A stretch of 21,879 nt of DNA from Sediminibacterium ginsengisoli (GTDB taxonomy: Bacteria; Bacteroidota; Bacteroidia; Chitinophagales; Chitinophagaceae), in the NCBI GenBank assembly GCA_943324415.2, contig CALPLN020000013.1, forward strand, positions 1 through 21,879, read 5' to 3'. Shown here in pieces: positions 1 to 7,827 of the stretch. The notes beneath the pieces were generated by a model. The model was given only the letters and a program-made list of their open reading frames with translations, was not told the origin of the DNA and did not search any database. Both the position numbers and the translations under genes were made by a program. Positions within the stretch are counted from its first letter, which is position 1. The number at the start of each line of letters is the position of its first letter.

Positions 1-1137
1 ATGAATATTTTAGTAGAAGCTTGGGGTGGTAAATTCCAAAACCAAGAATTGTCTGCTAAACAAGGTTTGAATGTAGACGCTTTATTAGAGAAGGTAATTT
101 TAGAATCTGAAATTTTAGATTTGAAAGCCAATCCAAATAGAGAAGCTACCGGTAGCGTGATTGAAGCCTCTTTAGATAAAGGACGTGGATACGTAGCGAC
201 AATACTTGTACAGAATGGAACTTTACGTCAAGGAGATTTGATTTTATCAGGTCAGTTTTATGGCCGTGTTAAAGCGATGTTCAACGAACGTAATCAACGT
301 ATCGAAGTAGCACCTCCATCTACGCCAGTGGTTATCTTAGGCTTGAATGGTGCACCACAAGCGGGTGAGAAATTCAAAGTATATGAAGAAGAGTCTGAAG
401 CAAAAGAATTGGCTACTAAACGTGCTCAATTATTAAGAGAGCAAGGTTTAAGAACTAGAAAACATATTACATTAGACGAGATTGGTCGTCGTTTAGCTTT
501 AGGTAACTTTAAAGAATTAAATATCATCATCAAAGGTGATGTGGATGGTTCTGTAGAAGCCTTAAGTGACTCATTACAAAAATTATCTACCGAAGAGATT
601 GCAATTAGAGTTGTCTTGAAAGGGGTAGGTCAGATTTCTGAATCTGATGTATTGCTTTCTGCAGCTTCGGATGCGATTATTATAGGCTTTAACGTTCGAC
701 CTAGTATGCAAGCAAGTCGCTTAGCAGAAACAGAAGGCGTGGAAATCAAAATGTACTCTATCATCTACAACGCGATTGATGAAATCAAGAGCGCGATGGA
801 AGGTATGTTGGAACCAAAAATCCAAGAGAAGATTGTTGCCAACGTAGAAGTAAGAGAAGTGTACAAATTTGACAAAGCGACTGTTGCTGGATGTTATGTA
901 TTAGATGGTAAGTTGAGTAGAAATAGTAAAATACGTATTATCCGTGACGGTATCGTTGAGTTCCCAAGAGGAGAAGGTCAGGCTGCTGAATTAGGTAGTT
1001 TGAAGCGTTTCAAAGATGACGTTAAAGAAGTCGTTTCTAACATGGAATGTGGTTTAACAATTAAAAACTTTGCCGACTTAAAGCCAGGTGATATTGTAGA
1101 AGCATTTGAGGAAGAAGAAGTAAAACGTACTTTATAA
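1..1137 (+). CDS. infB: Translation initiation factor IF-2, C-terminal part (5' truncated by window edge)
   Basis: IF-2 is the GTPase that places initiator fMet-tRNA on the 30S subunit and promotes subunit joining; it acts in the cytoplasm. The visible 378 codons begin at the end of the G domain: the G5 motif SAK lies at residues 18-20 of the fragment. The beta-barrel domain II follows (about 45-130), then a charged linker helix, domain III (about 170-265) and the fMet-tRNA-binding domain IV (about 275-370), which carries the typical EVREVYKF...VAGCYV...GxI segment and ends in an acidic tail. The ATG at position 1 falls just before the G5 loop and is an internal Met, not the start. Bacteroidota IF-2 proteins are usually around 900-1100 residues, so more than half lies upstream. 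The stop is TAA at 1135-1137, and a strong hairpin follows within 15 nt. Confidence 0.96.
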   Translation: MNILVEAWGGKFQNQELSAKQGLNVDALLEKVILESEILDLKANPNREATGSVIEASLDKGRGYVATILVQNGTLRQGDLILSGQFYGRVKAMFNERNQRIEVAPPSTPVVILGLNGAPQAGEKFKVYEEESEAKELATKRAQLLREQGLRTRKHITLDEIGRRLALGNFKELNIIIKGDVDGSVEALSDSLQKLSTEEIAIRVVLKGVGQISESDVLLSAASDAIIIGFNVRPSMQASRLAETEGVEIKMYSIIYNAIDEIKSAMEGMLEPKIQEKIVANVEVREVYKFDKATVAGCYVLDGKLSRNSKIRIIRDGIVEFPRGEGQAAELGSLKRFKDDVKEVVSNMECGLTIKNFADLKPGDIVEAFEEEEVKRTL

Positions 1138-1151
1138 AAATATTAAGATTT

Positions 1152-1178
1152 GATAGTTGGGGCATTGCCCCAGCTATC
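1152..1178 (+). terminator. Strong hairpin between infB and the PPIase gene; terminator or processing/attenuation element
   Basis: The arms 1152-1163 (GATAGTTGGGGC) and 1167-1178 (GCCCCAGCTATC) pair over 12 positions with a single G-U wobble and an ATT loop. This is by far the most stable hairpin I found between genes in the window. It starts 14 nt after the infB stop and ends 27 nt before the ATG of the next gene on the same strand. No run of T follows it, so it is not a textbook rho-independent terminator. It could be a U-tract-less terminator, a partial attenuator, or a 3'-end stabilising/processing stem. I see no convincing promoter between it and the PPIase gene, so complete termination here would leave that gene without an obvious promoter. 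Confidence 0.6.
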
Positions 1179-1205
1179 GGAACTTAGCCCCTTAATTCAT
1201 ACTTG

Positions 1206-2597
1206 ATGAAAATAGTTCGCATTGTATTTGCCTTAGGTTTAATTGCCATTGCTAGTGCCGCAACCGCACAAATCAAAAAAGTATTAGCAGATAAAATTGT
1301 TGCTACAGTAGGTGACAAATATATTTTGCGCTCCGATGTAGACAACGCCATAGCAGATTACAAAAGACAAGCTCAGGGTCAAGAGAATATTGAATTACCA
1401 ACTGCCTGTCAGGTCATAGAAGGTCAGTTGATCCGTAAAGCCTTGGTATTACAAGCTGAGAAAGATTCCATTTTAATTACTGAGGAAGAGATCGAAAATG
1501 CCATTGATGGTCGTATCCGAAATTTCATCCAACAATTTGGTTCTAAGGAAGTCTTAGAAGAAGTTGCTGGCCGATCCGTGTTTCAATTAAAAGATGATTT
1601 TAGACTTTTAATTAAAGAACAACGTTTAGCGGAAGAGATGCAGAATAAGATTGTTGACAAAGTAAAGATCACCCCTAATGAGGTGAAGTCTTTCTATGCA
1701 AAAATTCCAGTAGATAGTTTGCCTTTATATGAAAGTGAAGTACAAATTTCAGAAATTATCATACATCCTAAAGCGAACCGAGATATCGAAGAATATGTGA
1801 TTCAGCAGATGTTAGAATATCGCAAGCAAGTGGAAGGAGGAGTGAACAAGTTTGATCAATTGGTGAAACTGTATTCCGAAGATCCAAGTGCAAAAGAAAA
1901 TTTAGGCCAATTTAGTTTGAATAGAAATGTGAGAGAATTTGATCCAGCATTCATGGCTGCTTCTTTCAGGTTAAAAGAAGGGCAGATTTCTGCACCAGTT
2001 AAATCAAAATTTGGCTACCATATTATCCAATTGATTTCTAGGTCTGGAGATGAAGCTGTTGTAAAGCATATCTTGAGAATCCCTCCCATCACAAACGATG
2101 AAATTAACGAGTCTAAAAAACTATTAGATAGTGTTAGAAAGGAAGTGTTAGCTGGCAAGACAAGTTTTGGCGAAGCAGTGAATAAATTTAGTGACGACGA
2201 ATCTAGTAAATTTAGCGGTGGAGCGGTGACCGGTCGTGATGGGTCTACTTATATCAACTTTGACCAATTGGATAAAGAGATGGTGGTGTTGATTCAGAAC
2301 ATGAAGCCAGGTGACATTTCTGCACCACAGTCTTATGTGGATGATCGTGGAAGAAAAACAGTGCGTATTGTTTATTACAAAGAAAGAACAGCACCCCACA
2401 AAGAGAATTTAAAAGAAGATTATAACCGTGTTTCAGTAAGAGCGCTTGAAGAGAAAAAAGCGAAAGTGTTAGAATCATGGTTCAAAGAAAGAGTACCCAA
2501 TTACTATGTATTTATAGACAACGATTTCCAAGCTTGTAAAGAATTAAAAGATTGGACGAATGTGGCTAATGCAATAGTAAAGGAAAAAACATACTAG
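1206..2597 (+). CDS. SurA-like periplasmic peptidylprolyl isomerase (two parvulin domains)
   Basis: This is a predicted periplasmic chaperone and peptidyl-prolyl cis-trans isomerase of the SurA/parvulin family, which escorts outer-membrane proteins. I start it at ATG 1206 (463 residues); a TTG one codon earlier is also open but unnecessary. Residues 1-22 form a signal peptide (MKIVRIV, hydrophobic core, then ASAATA before Gln22). A SurA N-terminal chaperone region spans about 25-170, with the DKIVATVGDKYILRSDVD motif. Two parvulin-like domains follow, about 178-280 (EVQISEIIIHP, LYSEDPSAKENLG, FGYHIIQL) and about 285-392 (VKHIL, FSDDESSKFSGG, VRIVYY). A helical C-terminal segment closes the protein. 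It lies between infB and a PurF-like gene, 10 nt before the latter, so those two are probably cotranscribed. Family and location are well supported. The exact client proteins cannot be read from sequence, and which parvulin domain is catalytic is uncertain. Confidence 0.9.
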   Translation: MKIVRIVFALGLIAIASAATAQIKKVLADKIVATVGDKYILRSDVDNAIADYKRQAQGQENIELPTACQVIEGQLIRKALVLQAEKDSILITEEEIENAIDGRIRNFIQQFGSKEVLEEVAGRSVFQLKDDFRLLIKEQRLAEEMQNKIVDKVKITPNEVKSFYAKIPVDSLPLYESEVQISEIIIHPKANRDIEEYVIQQMLEYRKQVEGGVNKFDQLVKLYSEDPSAKENLGQFSLNRNVREFDPAFMAASFRLKEGQISAPVKSKFGYHIIQLISRSGDEAVVKHILRIPPITNDEINESKKLLDSVRKEVLAGKTSFGEAVNKFSDDESSKFSGGAVTGRDGSTYINFDQLDKEMVVLIQNMKPGDISAPQSYVDDRGRKTVRIVYYKERTAPHKENLKEDYNRVSVRALEEKKAKVLESWFKERVPNYYVFIDNDFQACKELKDWTNVANAIVKEKTY

Positions 2598-2607
2598 AAA
2601 TTTCATC

Positions 2608-4455
2608 ATGAGCGACGAGATCAAACACGAGTGTGGCTTAGCATTCATTAGGTTAAGAAAACCTTTATCCTACTATCTACAAAATAGAGGGTCAGTGACC
2701 TACGGACTTAATAAGTTGTATCTCTTGATGGAGAAACAACACAATCGTGGACAAGATGGCGCAGGGATTGCAACTGTTAAACTAGATATAGAAGCAGGCA
2801 ATCCTTTTTTATATAGATTAAGAAGCAGCGCGCAGCAGCCCATTGCTGATTTATTTTACAAAGTAGGTCAAGAAATACAAGAGTTAGAGAAATTCCAACC
2901 AGATATTACGAAGCACCCAGGTTTGATGAAAGGGCACTTGCCTTTTATGGGCGAATTGTTACTGGGTCATTTAAGGTATGGCACACAAGGCAAAAACAAT
3001 GTTGAATTTTGCCATCCATTTATTAAGAAGAACTTAGTGCCCGGAAAAAATTTGGCTTTAGCAGGTAATTTCAATTTGGTGAATACGGATGAATTATTCA
3101 AACAAATTCAGCATGACCCTGGTCCTTTTGAAAAACAAAGTGATTTGGCGGCCATGATGGAAGTCATTCATCATTTTTTAGTAAAAGAAGAAACAAAGAA
3201 TCCCAATAGTCCAAATATTGCCGAGGTCCTAAAACAAGCAGTTCCTTTGTTTGATGGCGGCTTTACCATTGGCGGATTAGTGGGAAATGGCTATAGTTTT
3301 ATCATGCGTGACGCGCATGGCATTCGACCAGCATACTATTATATCGACGGGGAAGTGATTGTAGCTGCAAGTGAAAGAGCAGCAATTAGAACCACTTTCA
3401 ATGTAGGGGAGAATGAAGTGTTAGAGTTGATGCCAGGTAATGCATTGATAGTGGATGACAAAGGCGGATATACCATTGAGCAAATTGTTGCACCAAAAGA
3501 GAGAAGAGCATGTTCCTTCGAACGCATTTATTTTTCTAGAGGCGGTGATGAAAAGATATATAGAGAACGTATAGCACTTGGACATCATTTAAGTAGAATT
3601 GTTTTAGATAGAATCGAGAAAGACTTAAAGAATACTATTTTTTCATATATTCCCAATACGGCAGAAGTGGCATTTTATGGCTTGATTAAAGGCATGGAAG
3701 AATACTTGAATGCTATTAAAGTGGAGCGTATTTTAAGTTGGGGTAAAGAGGTAGATGCAGATAAATTAGGAGAAATGGTGAATCGAAAAATTCGCCAAGA
3801 AAAAATCGCCATCAAGGATGTTAAATTAAGAACATTCATAACCGAGGATGCAAACCGAAATGAGATGGTACAGCATGTGTATGATATCACTTATGGGACT
3901 GTTCGTAAAAATGAAGATAGCTTAGTTGTCATAGACGATAGTATTGTGCGAGGTACCACATTGAGAGAAAGTATCATTAGGATGTTGTCAAGATTGTCAC
4001 CTAAAAAAATTATCGTTGTTTCTTCCGCACCTCAAATTAGATATCCAGATTGTTATGGCATTGACATGAGTAAAATGGGCGATTTTATTGCTTTCAAGGC
4101 AGTGATTGCTTTATTGAAAGAAAGAGGCATGGAGCAGGTAATGGATGATGTATATCAAAAAATCAAAACCCTTGAAGCGAATAATGAATTACATACAGAA
4201 AATGTAGTTCGCGAATTGTATAAGCCATTTACTACTGAAGAAATTTCAGATAAGATTGCACAACTCATTACTCCGGATAACATTCAAATCCCAGTAGAAG
4301 TCATCTATCAAACAATCGAGGGATTACATGCATGTTGTCCAACGAATACAGGGGACTGGTATTTTACAGGAAATTACCCAACACCTGGCGGAAACAAAGT
4401 ATGTAACAAAGCATACACCAATTATATTGAAGGCAGTAACCAAAGAGGATATTAA
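2608..4455 (+). CDS. Long PurF-like amidophosphoribosyltransferase (divergent paralogue)
   Basis: This is a class II glutamine amidotransferase fused to a phosphoribosyltransferase, the PurF architecture that makes phosphoribosylamine from PRPP and glutamine. At 615 residues it is much longer than a usual PurF (about 470-510). The Ntn nucleophile would be Cys9 after removal of an 8-residue propeptide (HECG). Also visible are HNRGQDGAG (45-53) and GHLRYGTQG (120-128). The PRPP loop VVIDDSIVRGTTL (440-452) is intact. Cys302 (ACSFERIYFSR) and Cys482 (DCYGID) match two iron-sulphur ligands of Bacillus PurF. Deviations: the oxyanion motif HNGNL reads GNFNL (153-157); the VPDSG motif is replaced by PNTAE (349-353), with roughly 30 extra residues before RTFI; the C-terminal cysteine motif is rearranged (Cys576, Cys577, Cys599). 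The gene follows the PPIase gene by 10 nt. It may be a second, specialised PurF or a related PRPP amidotransferase; its substrate is not certain. Confidence 0.85.
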   Translation: MSDEIKHECGLAFIRLRKPLSYYLQNRGSVTYGLNKLYLLMEKQHNRGQDGAGIATVKLDIEAGNPFLYRLRSSAQQPIADLFYKVGQEIQELEKFQPDITKHPGLMKGHLPFMGELLLGHLRYGTQGKNNVEFCHPFIKKNLVPGKNLALAGNFNLVNTDELFKQIQHDPGPFEKQSDLAAMMEVIHHFLVKEETKNPNSPNIAEVLKQAVPLFDGGFTIGGLVGNGYSFIMRDAHGIRPAYYYIDGEVIVAASERAAIRTTFNVGENEVLELMPGNALIVDDKGGYTIEQIVAPKERRACSFERIYFSRGGDEKIYRERIALGHHLSRIVLDRIEKDLKNTIFSYIPNTAEVAFYGLIKGMEEYLNAIKVERILSWGKEVDADKLGEMVNRKIRQEKIAIKDVKLRTFITEDANRNEMVQHVYDITYGTVRKNEDSLVVIDDSIVRGTTLRESIIRMLSRLSPKKIIVVSSAPQIRYPDCYGIDMSKMGDFIAFKAVIALLKERGMEQVMDDVYQKIKTLEANNELHTENVVRELYKPFTTEEISDKIAQLITPDNIQIPVEVIYQTIEGLHACCPTNTGDWYFTGNYPTPGGNKVCNKAYTNYIEGSNQRGY

Positions 4456-4468
4456 TAGGATTGCCAAT

Positions 4469-5533
4469 TTATAATCGATAGCAAATTGCGTTGATGTTCA
4501 TCCCCGCTCCAACTGATGCAAAAATCACCACATCTCCTTTTTCCAATGCATGTTCTGGGTATTTACCTTTATGCACTAAGTCGTATAATGTAGGAATAGT
4601 CGCTACAGAACTATTGCCTAATTCGTGAATACTCATAGGCATGATATCTGCTGGTATCTCTTTTATATCGTATAATTTATATAATGCTTTAATAAAGCCT
4701 TCATCCATCTTTTCGTTGGCTTGGTGTAGGAAGAATTTTTTCACTTCTGTTATATCTACCCCAGCTTTTTCGATACAAGCTTTCATCGCAATTGGCACAT
4801 TCTTAATGGCGTATTCATAGACCTTCCTCCCTTTCATTTTTATATACCTAGTGGCATCGTCTGCTTCTGGATGGTATGATTTTCCTAAATATAAAAAGTA
4901 AGCTTCATCGTTACAATGGCTTTGTACACTAAAGGATAAAATACCTTGATTAGGATCATCGCTATGTTCTAAAATACAAGCGCCTGCTCCATCACTGAAA
5001 ATCATACTATCTCTATCATGCGGATCGACCACCCTGCTTAGTGTCTCAGCCCCAATCACTAAACATTTTTTTGCCATGCCAGATTTGATAAAAGAATCCG
5101 CTTGAATTACGCCTTGAATCCATCCAGGACAACCAAATAAAATATCATATGCCACACAGTTCGGGTTGACAATACCTAAATTGTGTTTTACGCGAGATGC
5201 GATTGCTGGAATGGCATCTGATTGTATTGTGCCTGTTTGAACATCTCCAAAATTATGTGCTACGATGATTTGATCAATTGTTTCAGGATCTATTCCTGAA
5301 TCTTCTATCGCCAATTTGGCTGCCGCAGTGGCTAGGTCAGATGTGTTGACTTGCACATCGGCATACCTTCTTTCCATGATGCCTGTAATGCCTTTAAATT
5401 TCTCAACGATTTCTTGGTTAGGTGTCTTGATGCGTTCACTTTGTTCGTCGTAAAAAGTATTCGCTTCAAAATCCTTATTGGATTTTATAATATGCGGTAT
5501 AATACTACCAGTGCCACTTATAATCGTTGCCAT
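4469..5533 (-). CDS. 3-oxoacyl-ACP synthase III family protein (FabH-like ketoacyl synthase)
   Basis: This thiolase-fold condensing enzyme of the KAS III group (354 residues) would join an acyl-CoA or acyl thioester to malonyl-ACP in the cytoplasm. The catalytic triad is present: Cys135 (ILFGCPGW), His270 (FLHQAN) and Asn307 (ELGNSSVATIP), with GAGMNINAI as the closing glycine loop. The N-terminal part is longer than in Escherichia coli FabH (317 residues) and reads NQEIVEKFKGITGI where FabH has the TSDEWI-type motif. It is therefore probably not the housekeeping FabH but a relative that primes or elongates a special acyl chain. It is the last gene of an apparent - strand unit, 56 nt after manC, and ends 13 nt from the convergent PurF-like gene. 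The start is ATG at 5533-5531. No Shine-Dalgarno or -7 element is seen. The family is certain; the substrate is not. Confidence 0.88.
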   Translation of the reverse strand: MATIISGTGSIIPHIIKSNKDFEANTFYDEQSERIKTPNQEIVEKFKGITGIMERRYADVQVNTSDLATAAAKLAIEDSGIDPETIDQIIVAHNFGDVQTGTIQSDAIPAIASRVKHNLGIVNPNCVAYDILFGCPGWIQGVIQADSFIKSGMAKKCLVIGAETLSRVVDPHDRDSMIFSDGAGACILEHSDDPNQGILSFSVQSHCNDEAYFLYLGKSYHPEADDATRYIKMKGRKVYEYAIKNVPIAMKACIEKAGVDITEVKKFFLHQANEKMDEGFIKALYKLYDIKEIPADIMPMSIHELGNSSVATIPTLYDLVHKGKYPEHALEKGDVVIFASVGAGMNINAICYRL

Positions 5534-5589
5534 AGAGGGGGGTCTTTTATATTTTTAAGCAATATCCCAACCACTCTAAGATAGGCAAT

Positions 5590-6675
5590 TTAGATATATT
5601 TATCGCCTTTGTTCCTTTTTACTTCTGCAACATATTCTTTAATAGATTGTTCTTTATCCTTGCTGCAAATCAACAACACGTCCTTTGTATCCACCACAAT
5701 AAAATCATCCAATCCTTGAACTACAACCAATTTGTCTTTAGGAGAGTTGATCATACATTTTGTGGCATCAATGACAATCACATTGTCTGAAGCAACTGCA
5801 TTGCCTAAATAGTCTTTCTCCATATTCTCGTATGCACTATTCCAGGTACCTAAATCACTCCATCCAAATGAAGAAGGCATGACGTATACGTTATTCGCTT
5901 TTTCCATAACCGCAATATCAATTGATATATTGGTGCAAAGCGGGTAGATTCTCTGAATAGCTTGTTTTTCCTCTGGTGTATTGAAGTGTATTTTTTCCTG
6001 ATCAAACAGTTCATACATTTCTGGCTGATGCTTTTCGAAGGCTGCTAAGATGGAACTTGCTTTCCAAGCAAAGATGCCGGCGTTCCATAAAAAATCACCA
6101 CTTTCTAAAAAAGATTTAGCAATTTCTAAATCAGGTTTTTCGGTAAACGTCTTTACTTTAAAAACGCCCTTGGTGACTTCTAGTCCTTCATATTGGATAT
6201 AACCATATCCTGTATTTGGATGTGTTGGCTGAATACCTAAAGTAACCAACGCCTTAATGTGTTCAACAAAATCCAATGCTTGTAAGGCAATCGTTTGAAA
6301 GCGATCTTCCTCTAAAATTAAATGGTCGCTTGGGGCTACTAAAAATCTAGCATCAGGATTCATCTGTGCCAATTTAAAGGAGACATAGGCGATACAAGGC
6401 GCAGTATTTTTTTTACTCGGCTCTGCTAAAATATTATCAAAAGGAAGTAGAGGTAATTGTGTCTTCACAATGTCAACGTACTCCTCTGAGGTTACAATAT
6501 AAATATTTTCTGCTGGAATGAATTTTGCATAACGTTCGTAAGTCCATTGCACCAATGTCTTTCCAGTATTCAATACATCTATAAATTGTTTAGGGTAAGC
6601 GGTTCTACTCATTGGCCAAAATCGACTTCCAATTCCCCCAGCCATAATGGCTACATAGTGATTTTTGTTTTGCAT
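5590..6675 (-). CDS. manC: Mannose-1-phosphate guanylyltransferase (GDP-mannose pyrophosphorylase)
   Basis: This cytoplasmic nucleotidyltransferase makes GDP-mannose from mannose-1-phosphate and GTP, supplying mannose, fucose or related units for surface polysaccharides. At 361 residues it is the short, single-domain form without the C-terminal phosphomannose isomerase domain of bifunctional ManC/AlgA. The signature GTP-binding region GGIGSRFWPMSR...YPKQF lies at 13-31. It is followed by EPSKKNTAPC (85-94), the metal-binding PSDH (115-118), TGYGYI (155-160), the sugar-phosphate motif FTEKP (177-181) and WNAGIF (197-202). The C-terminal third is a short left-handed beta-helix-like region (SDNVIVIDATKCMI, VVVQGLDDFIVVDTKDVLLI). 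Its start lies 9 nt after the kdsD stop on the same strand, so the two are very probably cotranscribed. All expected motifs are present. Confidence 0.93.
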   Translation of the reverse strand: MQNKNHYVAIMAGGIGSRFWPMSRTAYPKQFIDVLNTGKTLVQWTYERYAKFIPAENIYIVTSEEYVDIVKTQLPLLPFDNILAEPSKKNTAPCIAYVSFKLAQMNPDARFLVAPSDHLILEEDRFQTIALQALDFVEHIKALVTLGIQPTHPNTGYGYIQYEGLEVTKGVFKVKTFTEKPDLEIAKSFLESGDFLWNAGIFAWKASSILAAFEKHQPEMYELFDQEKIHFNTPEEKQAIQRIYPLCTNISIDIAVMEKANNVYVMPSSFGWSDLGTWNSAYENMEKDYLGNAVASDNVIVIDATKCMINSPKDKLVVVQGLDDFIVVDTKDVLLICSKDKEQSIKEYVAEVKRNKGDKYI

Positions 6676-6684
6676 AAAAATAGT

Positions 6685-7653
6685 TTATAAAATCCCCTCT
6701 TTCATTAAATCGTGCATATGAATCATTCCTTTGTATTGCTCATTCTCTGCAACTATCAGTTGACTGATGTCATGCGCTTTCATTAAATCAAAAGCTTCAA
6801 TTGCCAATGTATTGGGGGAAATTGTAATGGGCTTCTTATGAAAAATATCAGCCGCTTTTAAATCTTGTATACTGTTATGTTGTTCTAGCATACGGCGAAT
6901 ATCGCCATCTGTTATCATGCCAACAATGGACGCTGAATCATCTAATACCACTGTGGCACCCATTCTACTTTTTGAAATGGCTATAATGACATCCTTAATA
7001 CTTGTGGAAGGGGTTACGCTTGGTTGCGTATTGTTTTTTGCAATGGCGCCTGTTGTCAAAGTCAATCTCTTGCCTAGATTACCTCCTGGATGAAATTTGG
7101 CAAAATCATTGGATTTGAATCCACGCAATTCCATAAATGCGATGGCCATCAAATCGCCCATCACCATTTGTGCAGTGGTTGACGAAGTGGGTGCTAAATT
7201 ATTAATACATGCTTCTTGATCGACTGTAGTGTTCACCACCAATGGAGTTGCCTTACCAAGATAACTATCCAAATTACCCACCATGGCGATCAATGGATTG
7301 CCAAAATGTGCAATTAAATCTACCAACATTTTAATCTCGGGGCTCTCGCCACTTTTGCTAATGATCATGACCACATCTTCTGGTCCAATCATGCCTGAAT
7401 CTCCATGGATAGCATCTGCTGCATGCAGGTAAATAGAAGGTGTTCCGGTAGAATTACAGGTAGCGACAATTTTTTGTGCGATAATAGCACTTTTGCCAAT
7501 CCCACTTACGATAAAGCGGCCTTTTGATTGTATGACCGTTTCAACTGCAGCAACAAATTGGTCGTCAATAAACTTTTCCAATCCAGCCACTGCATTTGCT
7601 TCAATTTGTAAGGCATTCTTGGCAATGGATTTGATCTCGGATGACATAGGCAT
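6685..7653 (-). CDS. kdsD: Arabinose-5-phosphate isomerase (KpsF/GutQ/KdsD family; SIS + two CBS domains)
   Basis: This enzyme interconverts ribulose-5-phosphate and arabinose-5-phosphate, the first step towards Kdo for lipopolysaccharide. I use ATG 7653 (322 residues). An upstream in-frame ATG at 7683 would add MKYYLCCTYI, but a perfect -7 element (7674-7667, - strand) lies inside that extension, and family members do not need it. ATG 7647, two codons on, is a further option. The SIS domain (about 40-185) has SGIGKSAIIAQKI (50-62), HAADAIHGDSGM and LAPTSSTTAQ. Residues equivalent to the E. coli KdsD active-site set Lys59, His88, Glu111, Glu152 and His193 are Lys54, His83, Glu106, Glu147 and His188 here, at a constant offset. 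Two CBS repeats follow (about 205-257 and 268-320). The gene heads the unit kdsD-manC-KAS III and diverges from recQ. Confidence 0.93.
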   Translation of the reverse strand: MPMSSEIKSIAKNALQIEANAVAGLEKFIDDQFVAAVETVIQSKGRFIVSGIGKSAIIAQKIVATCNSTGTPSIYLHAADAIHGDSGMIGPEDVVMIISKSGESPEIKMLVDLIAHFGNPLIAMVGNLDSYLGKATPLVVNTTVDQEACINNLAPTSSTTAQMVMGDLMAIAFMELRGFKSNDFAKFHPGGNLGKRLTLTTGAIAKNNTQPSVTPSTSIKDVIIAISKSRMGATVVLDDSASIVGMITDGDIRRMLEQHNSIQDLKAADIFHKKPITISPNTLAIEAFDLMKAHDISQLIVAENEQYKGMIHMHDLMKEGIL

Positions 7654-7666
7654 AATATAGGTGCAG

Positions 7667-7674
7667 CAAAGGTA
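7667..7674 (-). promoter_or_regulatory. -7 element TACCTTTG of the kdsD promoter
   Basis: The reverse strand reads TACCTTTG, a perfect match to the Bacteroidota sigma-A -7 consensus TAnnTTTG. It ends 13 nt before ATG 7653 and 19 nt before ATG 7647, so transcription would begin only a few nucleotides ahead of the gene. The -33 TTG is not clear. The site lies inside the longest possible reading frame and therefore argues against a start at 7683. Confidence 0.6.
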
Positions 7675-7683
7675 ATACTTCAT

Positions 7684-7691
7684 TAACTTTG
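7684..7691 (+). promoter_or_regulatory. Possible -7 element TAACTTTG facing recQ
   Basis: TAACTTTG matches TAnnTTTG on the + strand and lies back to back with the kdsD -7 element, 9 nt away. It would give recQ a leader of about 130 nt. No TTTG or TTG is found at the expected -33 spacing, so it may be a chance match. Confidence 0.3.
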
Positions 7692-7756
7692 TGCTCCATT
7701 TTTAATCTATCCTTTGATGAAAGGTTTTATTTAAAAAATTATGCATTTAAATGAAC

Positions 7757-7771
7757 TTTTGTTCAACAAAA
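7757..7771. promoter_or_regulatory. Perfect 15-bp palindrome upstream of recQ (possible operator)
   Basis: TTTTGTT-C-AACAAAA is a perfect inverted repeat with 7-nt arms and a 1-nt centre, 56 nt before the recQ ATG in the kdsD-recQ divergent region. A dyad of this form can be a repressor site, but in AT-rich DNA it could also arise by chance. No second copy was noticed between other genes in the window. Confidence 0.35.
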
Positions 7772-7827
7772 TGCGTTAACTTAAATAGATATATAGACAA
7801 TAAACGATTGATTTCAAGCTTATTACG

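Noticed and set aside
1..3. ATG at the first base as the infB start codon
   Set aside because: The fragment begins just before the IF-2 G5 motif, so this Met is internal and the gene extends upstream of the window.
1203..1205. TTG start for the SurA-like gene
   Set aside because: An ATG follows at once (1206) and already gives a good signal peptide.
5534..5589. The 56-nt manC-KAS III gap searched for a promoter, terminator or small gene
   Set aside because: Only a G run and AT-rich sequence; no TAnnTTTG, stable hairpin or open frame stands out.
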